From NCBI GenBank assembly GCA_022842785.1, contig JALHOW010000003.1, positions 310,001 through 374,000 on the forward strand: DNA of 64,000 nucleotides. The letters run 5' to 3'. Shown here in pieces: positions 17,281 to 25,509 of the stretch (its first letter is position 1; every line of letters begins with the position of its first letter). The notes under the pieces were generated by a model that was not told the origin of the DNA, did not search any database, and saw only the letters and a program-made list of their open reading frames with translations. Origin of the DNA: Hyphomicrobiaceae bacterium (GTDB taxonomy: Bacteria > Pseudomonadota > Alphaproteobacteria > Rhizobiales > Hyphomicrobiaceae). The position numbers and the translations under genes were made by a program.

Positions 17281-17620
17281 GCGCCGCTTCTCTCTCCATC
17301 ATTGATGATTGTCATCGGAGCTATGGCAGCTCCGCTGCACGCGCGCAGCTGCGCGTGGCTAGGGTCATCGGCGCACCTGAGTATCACTCGCTTCAGTTCG
17401 CTGCGCTCGCGCGTGCACATCCAAAATTCTTGCACGATCGACGACGACATTTTCATTTCAGTTCGCGCGCACGAAGCGCTCTGCCGACATTCCGCCGCAA
17501 ACCCTTCACGACCTTTCACGTTTGTGCGCAATCGTGCGCAATTTACTGGATTGAATGAGCGCCCGCTCTCTTGCGACCCTTTCGTAGCGACTAAGTTCTC
17601 GCTCGAAAGGTTCGCGCCTC
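17281..17620. promoter_or_regulatory. non-coding region upstream of traG with repeats
   Basis: 340 bp without a supported gene, richer in AT than its surroundings. It holds a tandem direct repeat GTGCGCAAT at 17524-17532 and 17534-17542 (10-bp period) and an inverted repeat CCTTTCG (17578-17584) / CGAAAGG (17604-17610) just before traG. TTCACG also repeats around 17506-17520. It likely contains the promoter and an operator for the transfer operon. An origin of transfer is possible but unproven. Confidence 0.45.
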
Positions 17621-19606
17621 ATGCTTCCACTTCGTGCTGCGATCACCCAAGGCCTCATCGCCCTCGCGCTGGTGACGGCATCTCTCATCGTCGCGACGCA
17701 GTGGACCGCGTCTATGCTTGGATATCAGTCGGCACTCGGCACGGCATGGTGCGAGTTCTTCGGTTTCAAACTCTACGCGCCGTGGAAGCTCTTCGTCTGG
17801 TGGCTGGCCTTCGACAGCCAGGCACCGGAGGTCTTTGCACGCGCCGGTGCCGTCGCCGCCTTCGGGGGGATTGCCGGCGGCGCCGTCGCTGTCGGGGGCG
17901 CCGCCCGGCGGGCCAGGCGTAAGAACAGGATAACAACCTACGGCTCGGCCCGCTGGGCGGACGCCGCGGATGTGCGCGGCGCGGGGCTGCTCAATGAGAA
18001 GGGCATCGTGCTCGGCCTCTGGCATGGCCAGTACCTCCGGCATGACGGCCCCGAGCACGTGATTGCCGTGGCGCCGACCCGTTCCGGCAAGGGCGTCGGC
18101 CTCGTCGTGCCGACGCTGCTGACCTGGGGCCATTCCGCCGTCATCCACGACATCAAGGGTGAGAATTGGACGCTGACTTCCGGCTGGCGCTCGCGCTTCT
18201 CCCATTGCCTGCTGTTCGACCCGACCAACCCGTTGTCGGCGCGCTTCAATCCGCTGCTCGAGGTACGCAAGGGATCAATGGAAGTCCGCGATGTGCAGAA
18301 CATCGCCGACATCCTCGTCGATCCGGAAGGCGCGCGCGAGCAGCGCGACCACTGGGAAAAAACCGCACACGCGCTGCTGGTCGGCACCATCCTGCACGTT
18401 CTCTATGCCGAACCGGAAAAGACGCTCGCCCGCGTCGCCACCTTCCTCGCCGATCCCGCGCGTTCGATCGGGCGCACGCTCTCGATCATGCTGACCACCA
18501 ACCACCTGGGCACGGATGCGACTCCCATCGTGCATCCCGTCGTCGCGTCAGTGGCACGCGAGCTCCTCAACAAGACCGACAACGAGCGCTCAGGCGTCGT
18601 CTCGACGGCCATGAGCCTGCTCGGGCTCTACCGCGATCCGATCATCGCCGCGACGACATCGGCCTCGGACTGGTCGATCGCTGACCTCATGCAGGCCGAG
18701 CGCCCCGTGTCGCTCTACCTTGTCGTGCCGCCATCAGACATCTCACGGACGCGGCCACTGGTGCGGCTGATCCTCAACCAGATCGGTCGCCAGCTGTCCG
18801 AGACGCTACCAGAGGATGCCGCGAACGAGCGCCGGCTATTGCTCATGCTCGACGAGTTTCCCGCCCTCGGCCGGCTCGACTTCTTCGAGTCCTCGCTCGC
18901 CTTCCTTGCCGGCTATGGCGTGCGCGCCTTCCTCGTCGCGCAGTCCCTGCACCAGATCGATAAGGCCTACGGTCCCAATCACGCCATCCTCGACAACTGC
19001 CACGTCCGTGTTGCCTTTGCGCCGAACGACGAGCGCACGGCACGGCGTCTCTCGGATGCACTCGGCACCGCGACGGAGCTGCGCGCTCAAAAGAACCTTT
19101 CCGGCCGACGTCTGGCCGCCTGGCTGTCGCACGTCACCGTGTCGGAACAAGAGACGGCGCGGCCGCTGCTGACGCCGGGCGAGATCCTGCAATTTCCCAC
19201 CACCGATACCCTTGTCCTCGTTTCCGGCGTGGCACCGATCCGTGCCCAGAAGCTTCAATACTATGCCGACCGCAACTTCCTCGCGCGCCGCCTGCCACCG
19301 CCGACGCTCGCCTCAGGCGGCTATGCGGACACGCCCCCAATCCGTGCCCACGACTGGCAGAGCGAAGCACGCACCACACATCCCAAGCTGGACAAGTCCT
19401 GGTCGGACACGGTGACAGGCGAGGATGATCCGCCGCGCACCCGGCAGATCGCGCGCACCAAGACCAAGCCCAGCAAGTTGCACGACCTACCCTTGTTCGC
19501 CGATCTCCCGATCGAGGCGAAAGCCGCGCCGCAAGCCAATGTCGGCCCGTCGCTCGGCGGCGATGACGACACCATCGTGCAGTTTCCGGGAGGCGTGCGC
19601 GTCTGA
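17621..19606 (+). CDS. traG: TraG/VirD4 type IV coupling protein
   Basis: 661 residues. Two N-terminal transmembrane segments (about 8-30 and 75-95) anchor a cytoplasmic ATPase. Walker A is APTRSGKGVGLV and Walker B is LLLMLDEFPALGRL, both canonical for TraG/VirD4. It recruits the relaxase-DNA complex to the secretion channel. The stop overlaps the start of the ribbon-helix-helix gene by one base (TGATG). It is the first gene of the transfer operon and follows the repeat-rich non-coding region. Confidence 0.95.
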   Translation: MLPLRAAITQGLIALALVTASLIVATQWTASMLGYQSALGTAWCEFFGFKLYAPWKLFVWWLAFDSQAPEVFARAGAVAAFGGIAGGAVAVGGAARRARRKNRITTYGSARWADAADVRGAGLLNEKGIVLGLWHGQYLRHDGPEHVIAVAPTRSGKGVGLVVPTLLTWGHSAVIHDIKGENWTLTSGWRSRFSHCLLFDPTNPLSARFNPLLEVRKGSMEVRDVQNIADILVDPEGAREQRDHWEKTAHALLVGTILHVLYAEPEKTLARVATFLADPARSIGRTLSIMLTTNHLGTDATPIVHPVVASVARELLNKTDNERSGVVSTAMSLLGLYRDPIIAATTSASDWSIADLMQAERPVSLYLVVPPSDISRTRPLVRLILNQIGRQLSETLPEDAANERRLLLMLDEFPALGRLDFFESSLAFLAGYGVRAFLVAQSLHQIDKAYGPNHAILDNCHVRVAFAPNDERTARRLSDALGTATELRAQKNLSGRRLAAWLSHVTVSEQETARPLLTPGEILQFPTTDTLVLVSGVAPIRAQKLQYYADRNFLARRLPPPTLASGGYADTPPIRAHDWQSEARTTHPKLDKSWSDTVTGEDDPPRTRQIARTKTKPSKLHDLPLFADLPIEAKAAPQANVGPSLGGDDDTIVQFPGGVRV

Positions 19607-20151
19607 TGGCCAAAAAACGCTACGCGCTCTACATATCGCGCCCGCTCGCCAACAAGTTCGATCTCGTTGCGCAGCAGCGGCACGGCTCCAAGTCGGCCAT
19701 GCTGGAGGAAGCTCTGCGTCTAAGCCTCGAGCCGCAGCGCGTGCCGGGCGCCGAGGAAGTCCTGGTCCGGCGCCTCGACGAGCTGCACAAGGTCGTCGGC
19801 ACGGTCAATCGCGACGTCGCCATCGTCACCGAGACCCTGGCGCTGTTCGTCCGCTACTTCCTGACCATCACGCCGCCATTGCCGCAAAGCGAGCAGGAAC
19901 CCGCCCGCCTTCTCGGGAGGGAACGCTTCCAGGTGTTCGTCGCTCAAGTCGGGCGCCGTCTCGCCACCGATCATCGCCTCGTCTCCGAGGTGCTGGAGAC
20001 CATCGCCAGCAACAATCCGGATCTCTTCGCCACCGCCGCGGATGACCCGCCATCGCGAGGGCGGGCGGCCGGAAACGGGAATGCGGTGCATCGCGAGATG
20101 CCCGCCGCGGCCGAGCCCGCCGACTCCAAGGAGGAGACCGACCATGGCTGA
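19606..20151 (+). CDS. ribbon-helix-helix (CopG-like) protein of the transfer operon
   Basis: 181 residues. The N-terminal 45 residues have the ribbon-helix-helix pattern KKRYALYISRPLANKFDLVA...SKSAMLEEALRLSL, which binds DNA as a dimer. The rest is a long helix (LVRRLDELHKVVGTVNRDVAIVTETLALFVRYF) and an acidic tail. A gene of this type is regularly found between traG and trbB in alphaproteobacterial trb clusters. It may autoregulate the operon, perhaps at the inverted repeat upstream of traG (inferred). It overlaps trbB by 8 bp. Confidence 0.85.
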   Translation: MAKKRYALYISRPLANKFDLVAQQRHGSKSAMLEEALRLSLEPQRVPGAEEVLVRRLDELHKVVGTVNRDVAIVTETLALFVRYFLTITPPLPQSEQEPARLLGRERFQVFVAQVGRRLATDHRLVSEVLETIASNNPDLFATAADDPPSRGRAAGNGNAVHREMPAAAEPADSKEETDHG

Positions 20152-21148
20152 TCTCCTGGCGATGCACATGAGCCAGGAGGCGCAAGGCCGCCGGCGCCAG
20201 ATGCTGCGTACTGCCTTCGGTCCGGCCATTGCTGCGGCGCTCGCCGACCCGACGGTGATCGAGGTGATGGTCAATCCGGACGGCCGTCTGTGGATCGATC
20301 GCGCCAGCGTCGGCCGTCAGGATAGCGGCGAACGCATCGGGAGTGCCGAGGTCGAGCGCATCATCCGCCTCGTCGCCGCCCACGTGCATCGCGAGGTTCA
20401 TGCCGGCGCCCCGATCGTCTCGGCCGAGCTGCCCGAGACCGGCGAACGCTTCGAAGGCATCATGCCGCCGGTTGCGATGGCGCCGTGCTTTTCCGTGCGC
20501 AGGCCAGCCGACGTCCTCTACCGGCTCGCCGACTACGTCGCAGCCCGCATCATGTCGCCCTTGCAGGCCGACGCCCTGGCGATGGCCGTACGCGAGCGCC
20601 GCAACATTCTCGTCGTCGGCGGCACATCCTCCGGCAAAACCACGTTGGTCAACGCACTTCTCGCCGAGGTTGCCGATAGCGATGAGCGCGTCCTCATTCT
20701 GGAAGACACCCGCGAGCTCAAATGCGCGGCGACCGATTGCGTGGCGCTGCGCACCAAGCCCGGCGTCGCCACACTCGCCGATCTCGTCCGCTCGACACTG
20801 CGCCTGCGGCCCGACCGCATCATCGTCGGCGAGGTGCGCGGGCCGGAAGCCCTCGACATGCTCAAAGCCTGGAACACCGGGCATCCCGGCGGCATCACCA
20901 CCGTGCATGCCAACTCAGCCGAAGCCGGCCTCTATCGCCTCGAGCAGCTCGTGCAGGAGGCCGTCGTCACCGTCCCGCGCGATCTCATCCTCGAGGCCAT
21001 CGACGTCATTGCCTTCCTTGCCGGCCGCGGCGGCAACCGCCGGCTCGACGGGCTCGTCGAGCTCACCGGCCTCGATGACAGTGGCAACTACCAGCTCAGG
21101 CCGCTCGGCACACCCGTCCTTCGACCTGTCGGACCAATCGGAGCATGA
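20144..21148 (+). CDS. trbB: TrbB, VirB11-like secretion ATPase
   Basis: 334 residues from the ATG at 20144, chosen because a GGAGGAG ribosome binding site precedes it. Walker A is VVGGTSSGKTTL, the Asp box is LILEDTREL, Walker B is RIIVGEVRG, and the His box is GGITTVHANSAEAG. These define a VirB11-family hexameric ATPase of the conjugative type IV secretion system. Its stop overlaps the longest reading of trbC by 4 bp. Confidence 0.95.
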   Translation: MADLLAMHMSQEAQGRRRQMLRTAFGPAIAAALADPTVIEVMVNPDGRLWIDRASVGRQDSGERIGSAEVERIIRLVAAHVHREVHAGAPIVSAELPETGERFEGIMPPVAMAPCFSVRRPADVLYRLADYVAARIMSPLQADALAMAVRERRNILVVGGTSSGKTTLVNALLAEVADSDERVLILEDTRELKCAATDCVALRTKPGVATLADLVRSTLRLRPDRIIVGEVRGPEALDMLKAWNTGHPGGITTVHANSAEAGLYRLEQLVQEAVVTVPRDLILEAIDVIAFLAGRGGNRRLDGLVELTGLDDSGNYQLRPLGTPVLRPVGPIGA

Positions 21149-21612
21149 CAATGCGCGTGCGTGTAGATGCCAATGAGTGCTGCGCAGCAGGGCTGCCGCC
21201 CTGCAACCCGCCCGGCGGGGCACCCGCCGGACCACCCGCCTTTTATACATCAATAAAAGGAGGGGGTTTGGGGGACACGTCCCCCAAGCGGGTACGGGCC
21301 TGCGGCCCGTTCGCGAAGCGACTGATCTGCTCAGTCATCACGACGTTGATGTGCACGCCCGCCATGGCCGCCGGTTCCGGCATGCCTTGGGAGGCACCCC
21401 TTCAGCGCATTCTCGAATCGATCGAGGGGCCGGTCGCCAAGGTGATCGCTGTCGTCATCATCATCGTCACCGGCTTGAGCCTCGCGTTCGGCGACATGGG
21501 CGGGGGCCTGCGCCGGCTGCTGCAGATCGTGTTCGGCCTCTCCATCGCCTTCGCCGCCACGTCGTTCTTCCTGACGTTCTTCTCGTTCGCCGGCGGCGCG
21601 CTCATCGACTGA
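21145..21612 (+). CDS. trbC: TrbC, VirB2-like pilin with a palindromic repeat in its 5' part
   Basis: The recognisable pilin starts at LICSVITTLMCTPAMA|AGSGMPWE (signal peptide and cleavage region) and runs through two hydrophobic segments (VAKVIAVVIIIVTGLSLAFG and the LFGLS...FFLTFFSF part). It is about 90 residues long, normal for TrbC. From the first ATG the product would have 155 residues. Residues about 13-54 are encoded by a palindromic element (21188-21310) and look like non-protein sequence (CNPPGGAPAGPPAF). An alternative start is the TTG at 21268. It is in frame, sits 4 nt after AAGGAGG carried by the element, and gives a 114-residue product of normal size. Which start is used is open. 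Confidence 0.85.
   Translation: MTMRVRVDANECCAAGLPPCNPPGGAPAGPPAFYTSIKGGGLGDTSPKRVRACGPFAKRLICSVITTLMCTPAMAAGSGMPWEAPLQRILESIEGPVAKVIAVVIIIVTGLSLAFGDMGGGLRRLLQIVFGLSIAFAATSFFLTFFSFAGGALID
21188..21310. repeat. dispersed palindromic element, copy A (inside trbC)
   Basis: It consists of nested hairpins: CAGGGCTG/CCGCCCTG at the left, a GGCGGG...CCCGCC block, and a TTGGGGGAC/GTCCCCCAA perfect palindrome near 21268-21290. The centre is CTTTTAT...ATAAAAGG. The same order of blocks occurs at 25254-25392, and larger versions at 44088-44343 and 61842-62192. It carries an AAGGAGG motif at 21257-21263. Confidence 0.75.
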
Positions 21613-21634
21613 CGATCAAGGAGCTCCAACCACC

Positions 21635-21907
21635 ATGCTCGGACAACCGACCTCGCTTCCCGGCTTCGAAGTCGCGCTGCATCGCTCCCTGACGGAACCG
21701 ATCCTGCTCGCCGGGGCGCCACGCAACTTTGCGATTCTCAACGGGACGCTCGCCGCCGCGATCGGGCTCGGCCTGCGTCTGTGGATCGCCGGCCTCATCA
21801 TCTGGCTGGTCGGTCATGCCTTCGCCGTCTGGGTCACGCGCAAGGATCCGGAATTTCTCATCGTTCTTTCCCGCCACGCCCGCCACAAAGGAGTGCTCAC
21901 ATGCTGA
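21635..21907 (+). CDS. trbD: TrbD, VirB3-like inner-membrane protein
   Basis: 90 residues, typical TrbD length. It starts GQPTSLPGFEVALHRSLTEP, then LLAGAPRNFAILNGTL and two close hydrophobic segments (AAAIGLGLRLWIAGLIIWLVGHAF, cited as two helices around 38-62), ending in VTRKDPEFL. TrbD/VirB3 pairs with the TrbE ATPase at the inner membrane. It overlaps the trbE start by 7 bp. Confidence 0.92.
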   Translation: MLGQPTSLPGFEVALHRSLTEPILLAGAPRNFAILNGTLAAAIGLGLRLWIAGLIIWLVGHAFAVWVTRKDPEFLIVLSRHARHKGVLTC

Positions 21908-24900
21908 ACCTCTCCGAATACCGCAAGACGACGACCGGCCTCGCTGACTACCTGCCCTGGGCCTGTCTCGTCGCCCCCGGCATCGTGCTGAACAAGGACG
22001 GTTCCTTCCAGCGCACGATCCGCTACCGCGGCCCCGATCTCGACAGCGCGACCGACGCCGAACTCGTAGCGGTCTCGGCGCGGCTCAACAACGTGCTGCG
22101 TCGCTTCGGCGAGGGCTGGGCCTTGTTCTTCGAGGCGGAGCGTGTGCCGGCCAATCAGTATCCCGGCCACCGCTTTGCCGATGCCGCGTCGTGGCTCGTG
22201 GATCAGGAGCGCTACGCCTCCTTCTCGGCTGATGGTGCGCATCATGAGAGCCGGTACTATCTGACGCTTCTTTACCTGTCGCCGCCGGAGCATCAAGGCC
22301 GCGCCGAGCGACTGCTCTACGAGCGCCAGGAGGGCTACAGCGACGAGGCCGATGTGTGGGGCCAGCTCGCCTGGTTCGAGACCGAGACCACGCGGGCATT
22401 GGAGATGCTGTCGTCAATCCTTCCCGAAGCCGAAGTGCTCGATGATGCCGAGACGCTCGCCTATCTGCACGGCACGATCTCGGAGAAGCGCCATCCGGTG
22501 GCGGTGCCGACCGTCCCAACGCACCTCGATGCGATTCTATGCGATACGCCTTTCCTCGGCGGCGTCGAGCCGAAGCTCGGTCGCCAGCATCTTCGCCTAC
22601 TGACCGTAACCGGCTTCCCGAACACGACGACGCCGGGCCTGCTCGACGCGCTCAATGATCTCGGATTCGCCTATCGCTGGACGACGCGCTGGATCGCGCT
22701 CGACAAGATCCAGGCCAACCGGCAGCTCACGAAGCTGAGACGGCAATGGTTCGCCAAGCGGAAGTCCGTCGCCGCCATCCTGCGCGAGGTCATGTTCAAT
22801 CGCGAGACCGCGCTGGTCGACTCCGATGCCGACAACAAGGCCGCCGACGCGGACGAGGCGCTGCAGGAGCTCGGCGCCGACGATGTCGCCTTCGGATATC
22901 TGACGACAACGCTCGTCGTCGGCGATGCCGACCCAAAGCGTGCCGATGAGAAGCTGCTGGCACTGGAACGCATCATCAATGGCCGCGGCTTCACCACCAT
23001 CCGTGAGACCTTGAACGCCGTGGAGGCCTGGCTCGGCTCGCTGCCCGGCAACCCTTATGCCAACGTGCGCCAGCCGATTGTGCACACGCTGAACCTCGCG
23101 CACATGATGCCGGTATCGGCGGTATGGGCCGGTCCGGAGAAGAACCGCCATCTCGAAGCGCCGCCGCTGATGATGACGGAGACGCGCGGCGCCACGCCTT
23201 TCCGGCTCGACCTGCACAGCGGCGATGTCGGTCATGCCTTCGTCGTCGGTCCGACCGGCTCCGGCAAATCCGTACTGCTCTCTCTGCTGGCAATGCAGTT
23301 CCGCCGCTTCATCGGCGCCCAGGTGGCGATTTTCGATCGGGGCCGATCGGCCCGCGCGGCATCGCTTGCCATGGGCGGGGAAAGCATCGAACTCGGCCTT
23401 GAGGGCACGCTATCATTGCAGCCGCTCGCACGCATCGACGAGCCCGGCGAGCTCGCATTCGCGCTGGAATGGGTGAGTGGCCTCATCACCAGCGAGGGCG
23501 TGTCGATCACGCCGGAGATCAAGGATGCGCTATGGGCGGCCCTGAAGAGCCTCGCCTCGGCGCCGAAAGCGGAACGCACGCTGACCGGCCTCGCCGTGCT
23601 CGTGCAGTCAAGTGCCTTGAGCCAGGCGTTGGCTCCCTACACGCTCGAAGGTCCCTATGGCCGCCTGCTCGATGGTGCGACCGAGACTCTCGCGCTCAGC
23701 GATGTGTTGCATGTGGAAATGGAGCCGCTCATGCAGCACAAACGGCTGATCCCGCCCGTCCTCACCTATCTCTTCCACCGCCTCGAAGCGCGTTTCGACG
23801 GCCGGCCGACCTTACTCGTACTCGACGAGGCCTGGACCTTTCTCGACGAGCCGATGTTCGCAGCCCGCATCCGCGAATGGCTCAAGACCCTGCGCAAGAA
23901 GAATGTCGCCGTGCTGTTCGCCACGCAGTCGCTTGCCGACATCGAGCAGTCGGTGATCGCGCCTGCCCTCATCGAGAGCTGTCCGACGCGCATCTTCCTG
24001 CCGAATGATCGCGCCCTCGAGCCGCAGGCCCGCGCCGTCTACGAACGCTTCGGTCTCAATGGCCGCCAGATCGAGATCCTCGGTCTCGCCACGCCCAAGC
24101 GCGACTACTACGTGCAGTCGGCACAAGGCAACCGGCTGTTCGAGCTCGGTCTCGGTCCTGTGGCACTGGCATTCACTGCGGCCTCGTCGCCCGACGACCA
24201 GAAGCTCATTGATAGCGTCATCGCGGAAGCCTCCGAGGCCGGCTTCGCCGATGCGTTCCTGCGCGCCAAGGGTCTGGACTGGGCGGGAGATCTGCTCAGA
24301 TCATTCCCCGGCGCTCGACGATCGCAGACCACGCCGCCACCGCTACCCCGCATTCTGGAGACGGTGCCCGCACCGCAATCCGACAGGTCGCAAGTGGTGG
24401 CAGCTCCCGAACCGGCATCCTCGGTATCGAACAGTGACGATCTGCTCGATCGGTTGGTGCACATCCCCTTAGCGGCCACGCCCAATCGTGCCGCCCGACG
24501 GCGCGCGGCACGCGGCGCTCTCACCGCGCTTGCCCTGGCACTACTGACGAGCGCCGCCCTTCCGCCCGGGTCGCATGCGCTGACCGTCTTCGATCCCGCG
24601 AACTACCAGCAGAACCTGCTGTCGGCCGCCCGTGCGCTGGAGCAGATCAACAATCAGGTGCGTACCTTGCAGAACCAGGCGCAGATGATCCTCCGCATGG
24701 ATCAGAACCTCATGCGGCTCGGAAGCACTCTGTCTCCGGACCTCCAGCGCACGCTGACCAACATCCAGACGCAGCTCCGCTCTGGTCAGGGCATCGCGCT
24801 GAAACTCCAGCAAACACAATCCACGTATGAACGCCTCTTCCCGGCCCAGGTCTCGGCCGCACTCTCGTCAGACGACGTGCTGCGCAACGCCAAGAAACGA

Positions 24901-25221
24901 TGGGACGAGGAATATGCCGGCCTCAAGCGCGCCGCGCTCCTGCAAGGCCAGATCGTCGACGGCATCGAGACTGATACACGCCTGCTCGACGACGCCATGA
25001 CACGCTCCCGCAACTCTGTCGGCGCGCTCGAAGTCACCCAGGCCGGCAACGAGCTGACCGGTCTCGCCGTCAAGCAATCGCTCACACTCCAAGGCCTGCT
25101 CGCCGCGCAACATCGTGCCGAAACCGTCAGCCGTGCCCGCGATCTCGCCACCGAGGACGAAGCCCGTCAGCGCTTCAAGTCCTTCGTCGGCACGGGGTCT
25201 GGCTACGCGGCGGGACGATGA
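21901..25221 (+). CDS. TrbE-TrbJ fusion: VirB4-like ATPase joined to VirB5-like protein
   Basis: One open frame of 1106 codons. Residues 1-about 830 are TrbE: LNLSEYRKTTTGLADYLPW at the start, Walker A VGPTGSGKSVLL, Walker B LLVLDEAWTFLDEP, and FATQSLADIEQS. After a Pro/Ala/Ser-rich linker (about 805-855), residues about 865-1106 are TrbJ. They comprise a signal-peptide-like segment (RRRAARGALTALALALLTSAALPPGSHA), then LTVFDPANYQQNLLSAA and the coiled-coil QINNQVRTLQNQAQ. In relatives these are two genes. Codons 24421-24600 were checked by eye and hold no stop. No ATG starts TrbJ, but GTG at 24457 and TTG at 24454 are possible internal starts with no clear ribosome binding site. If the fusion is translated whole, the internal signal segment would have to insert in the membrane or be cleaved after SHA. 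Confidence 0.88.
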   Translation: MLNLSEYRKTTTGLADYLPWACLVAPGIVLNKDGSFQRTIRYRGPDLDSATDAELVAVSARLNNVLRRFGEGWALFFEAERVPANQYPGHRFADAASWLVDQERYASFSADGAHHESRYYLTLLYLSPPEHQGRAERLLYERQEGYSDEADVWGQLAWFETETTRALEMLSSILPEAEVLDDAETLAYLHGTISEKRHPVAVPTVPTHLDAILCDTPFLGGVEPKLGRQHLRLLTVTGFPNTTTPGLLDALNDLGFAYRWTTRWIALDKIQANRQLTKLRRQWFAKRKSVAAILREVMFNRETALVDSDADNKAADADEALQELGADDVAFGYLTTTLVVGDADPKRADEKLLALERIINGRGFTTIRETLNAVEAWLGSLPGNPYANVRQPIVHTLNLAHMMPVSAVWAGPEKNRHLEAPPLMMTETRGATPFRLDLHSGDVGHAFVVGPTGSGKSVLLSLLAMQFRRFIGAQVAIFDRGRSARAASLAMGGESIELGLEGTLSLQPLARIDEPGELAFALEWVSGLITSEGVSITPEIKDALWAALKSLASAPKAERTLTGLAVLVQSSALSQALAPYTLEGPYGRLLDGATETLALSDVLHVEMEPLMQHKRLIPPVLTYLFHRLEARFDGRPTLLVLDEAWTFLDEPMFAARIREWLKTLRKKNVAVLFATQSLADIEQSVIAPALIESCPTRIFLPNDRALEPQARAVYERFGLNGRQIEILGLATPKRDYYVQSAQGNRLFELGLGPVALAFTAASSPDDQKLIDSVIAEASEAGFADAFLRAKGLDWAGDLLRSFPGARRSQTTPPPLPRILETVPAPQSDRSQVVAAPEPASSVSNSDDLLDRLVHIPLAATPNRAARRRAARGALTALALALLTSAALPPGSHALTVFDPANYQQNLLSAARALEQINNQVRTLQNQAQMILRMDQNLMRLGSTLSPDLQRTLTNIQTQLRSGQGIALKLQQTQSTYERLFPAQVSAALSSDDVLRNAKKRWDEEYAGLKRAALLQGQIVDGIETDTRLLDDAMTRSRNSVGALEVTQAGNELTGLAVKQSLTLQGLLAAQHRAETVSRARDLATEDEARQRFKSFVGTGSGYAAGR

Positions 25222-25253
25222 GGACGGGAGGAACCTCGATGTTAGCGCAGATA

Positions 25254-25392
25254 GTCGCTTCGCGAGCGGGGCCAGCCCCGCACCCCAGCCGGCGGGACAC
25301 CCGCCGGACCACCCGCCTTTTGAAGTTTCAGAAAGGAGGGGGCTCGGGGTCTCCCCGAACGGGTGCGGGCAGTAGCCCCCTCGCGCAGCGAC
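25254..25392. repeat. dispersed palindromic element, copy B (between trbJ and trbL)
   Basis: The ends GTCGCTTCGCGAG (25254) and CTCGCGCAGCGAC (25380-25392) are inverted repeats with one mismatch. Inside are GGCGGG...CCCGCC blocks, a central CTTTTGAAGTTTCAGAAAGG, and CGGGGTCTCCCCG. It aligns block by block with copy A in trbC. The 288 bp between trbE-trbJ and trbL contain no other supported gene. The small lipoprotein gene trbK, often found at this position, is not recognisable. Confidence 0.75.
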
Positions 25393-25509
25393 GCCACCGC
25401 GGCCACCGACGACGACAATAACCGAAGCCTGACACTTCAACTGTGAAACGACCAACGGCGAAAGCGTTTCCCGTCGACGGCGGAGCCTTGCCCGGAGTTT
25501 GAGAAGCAT

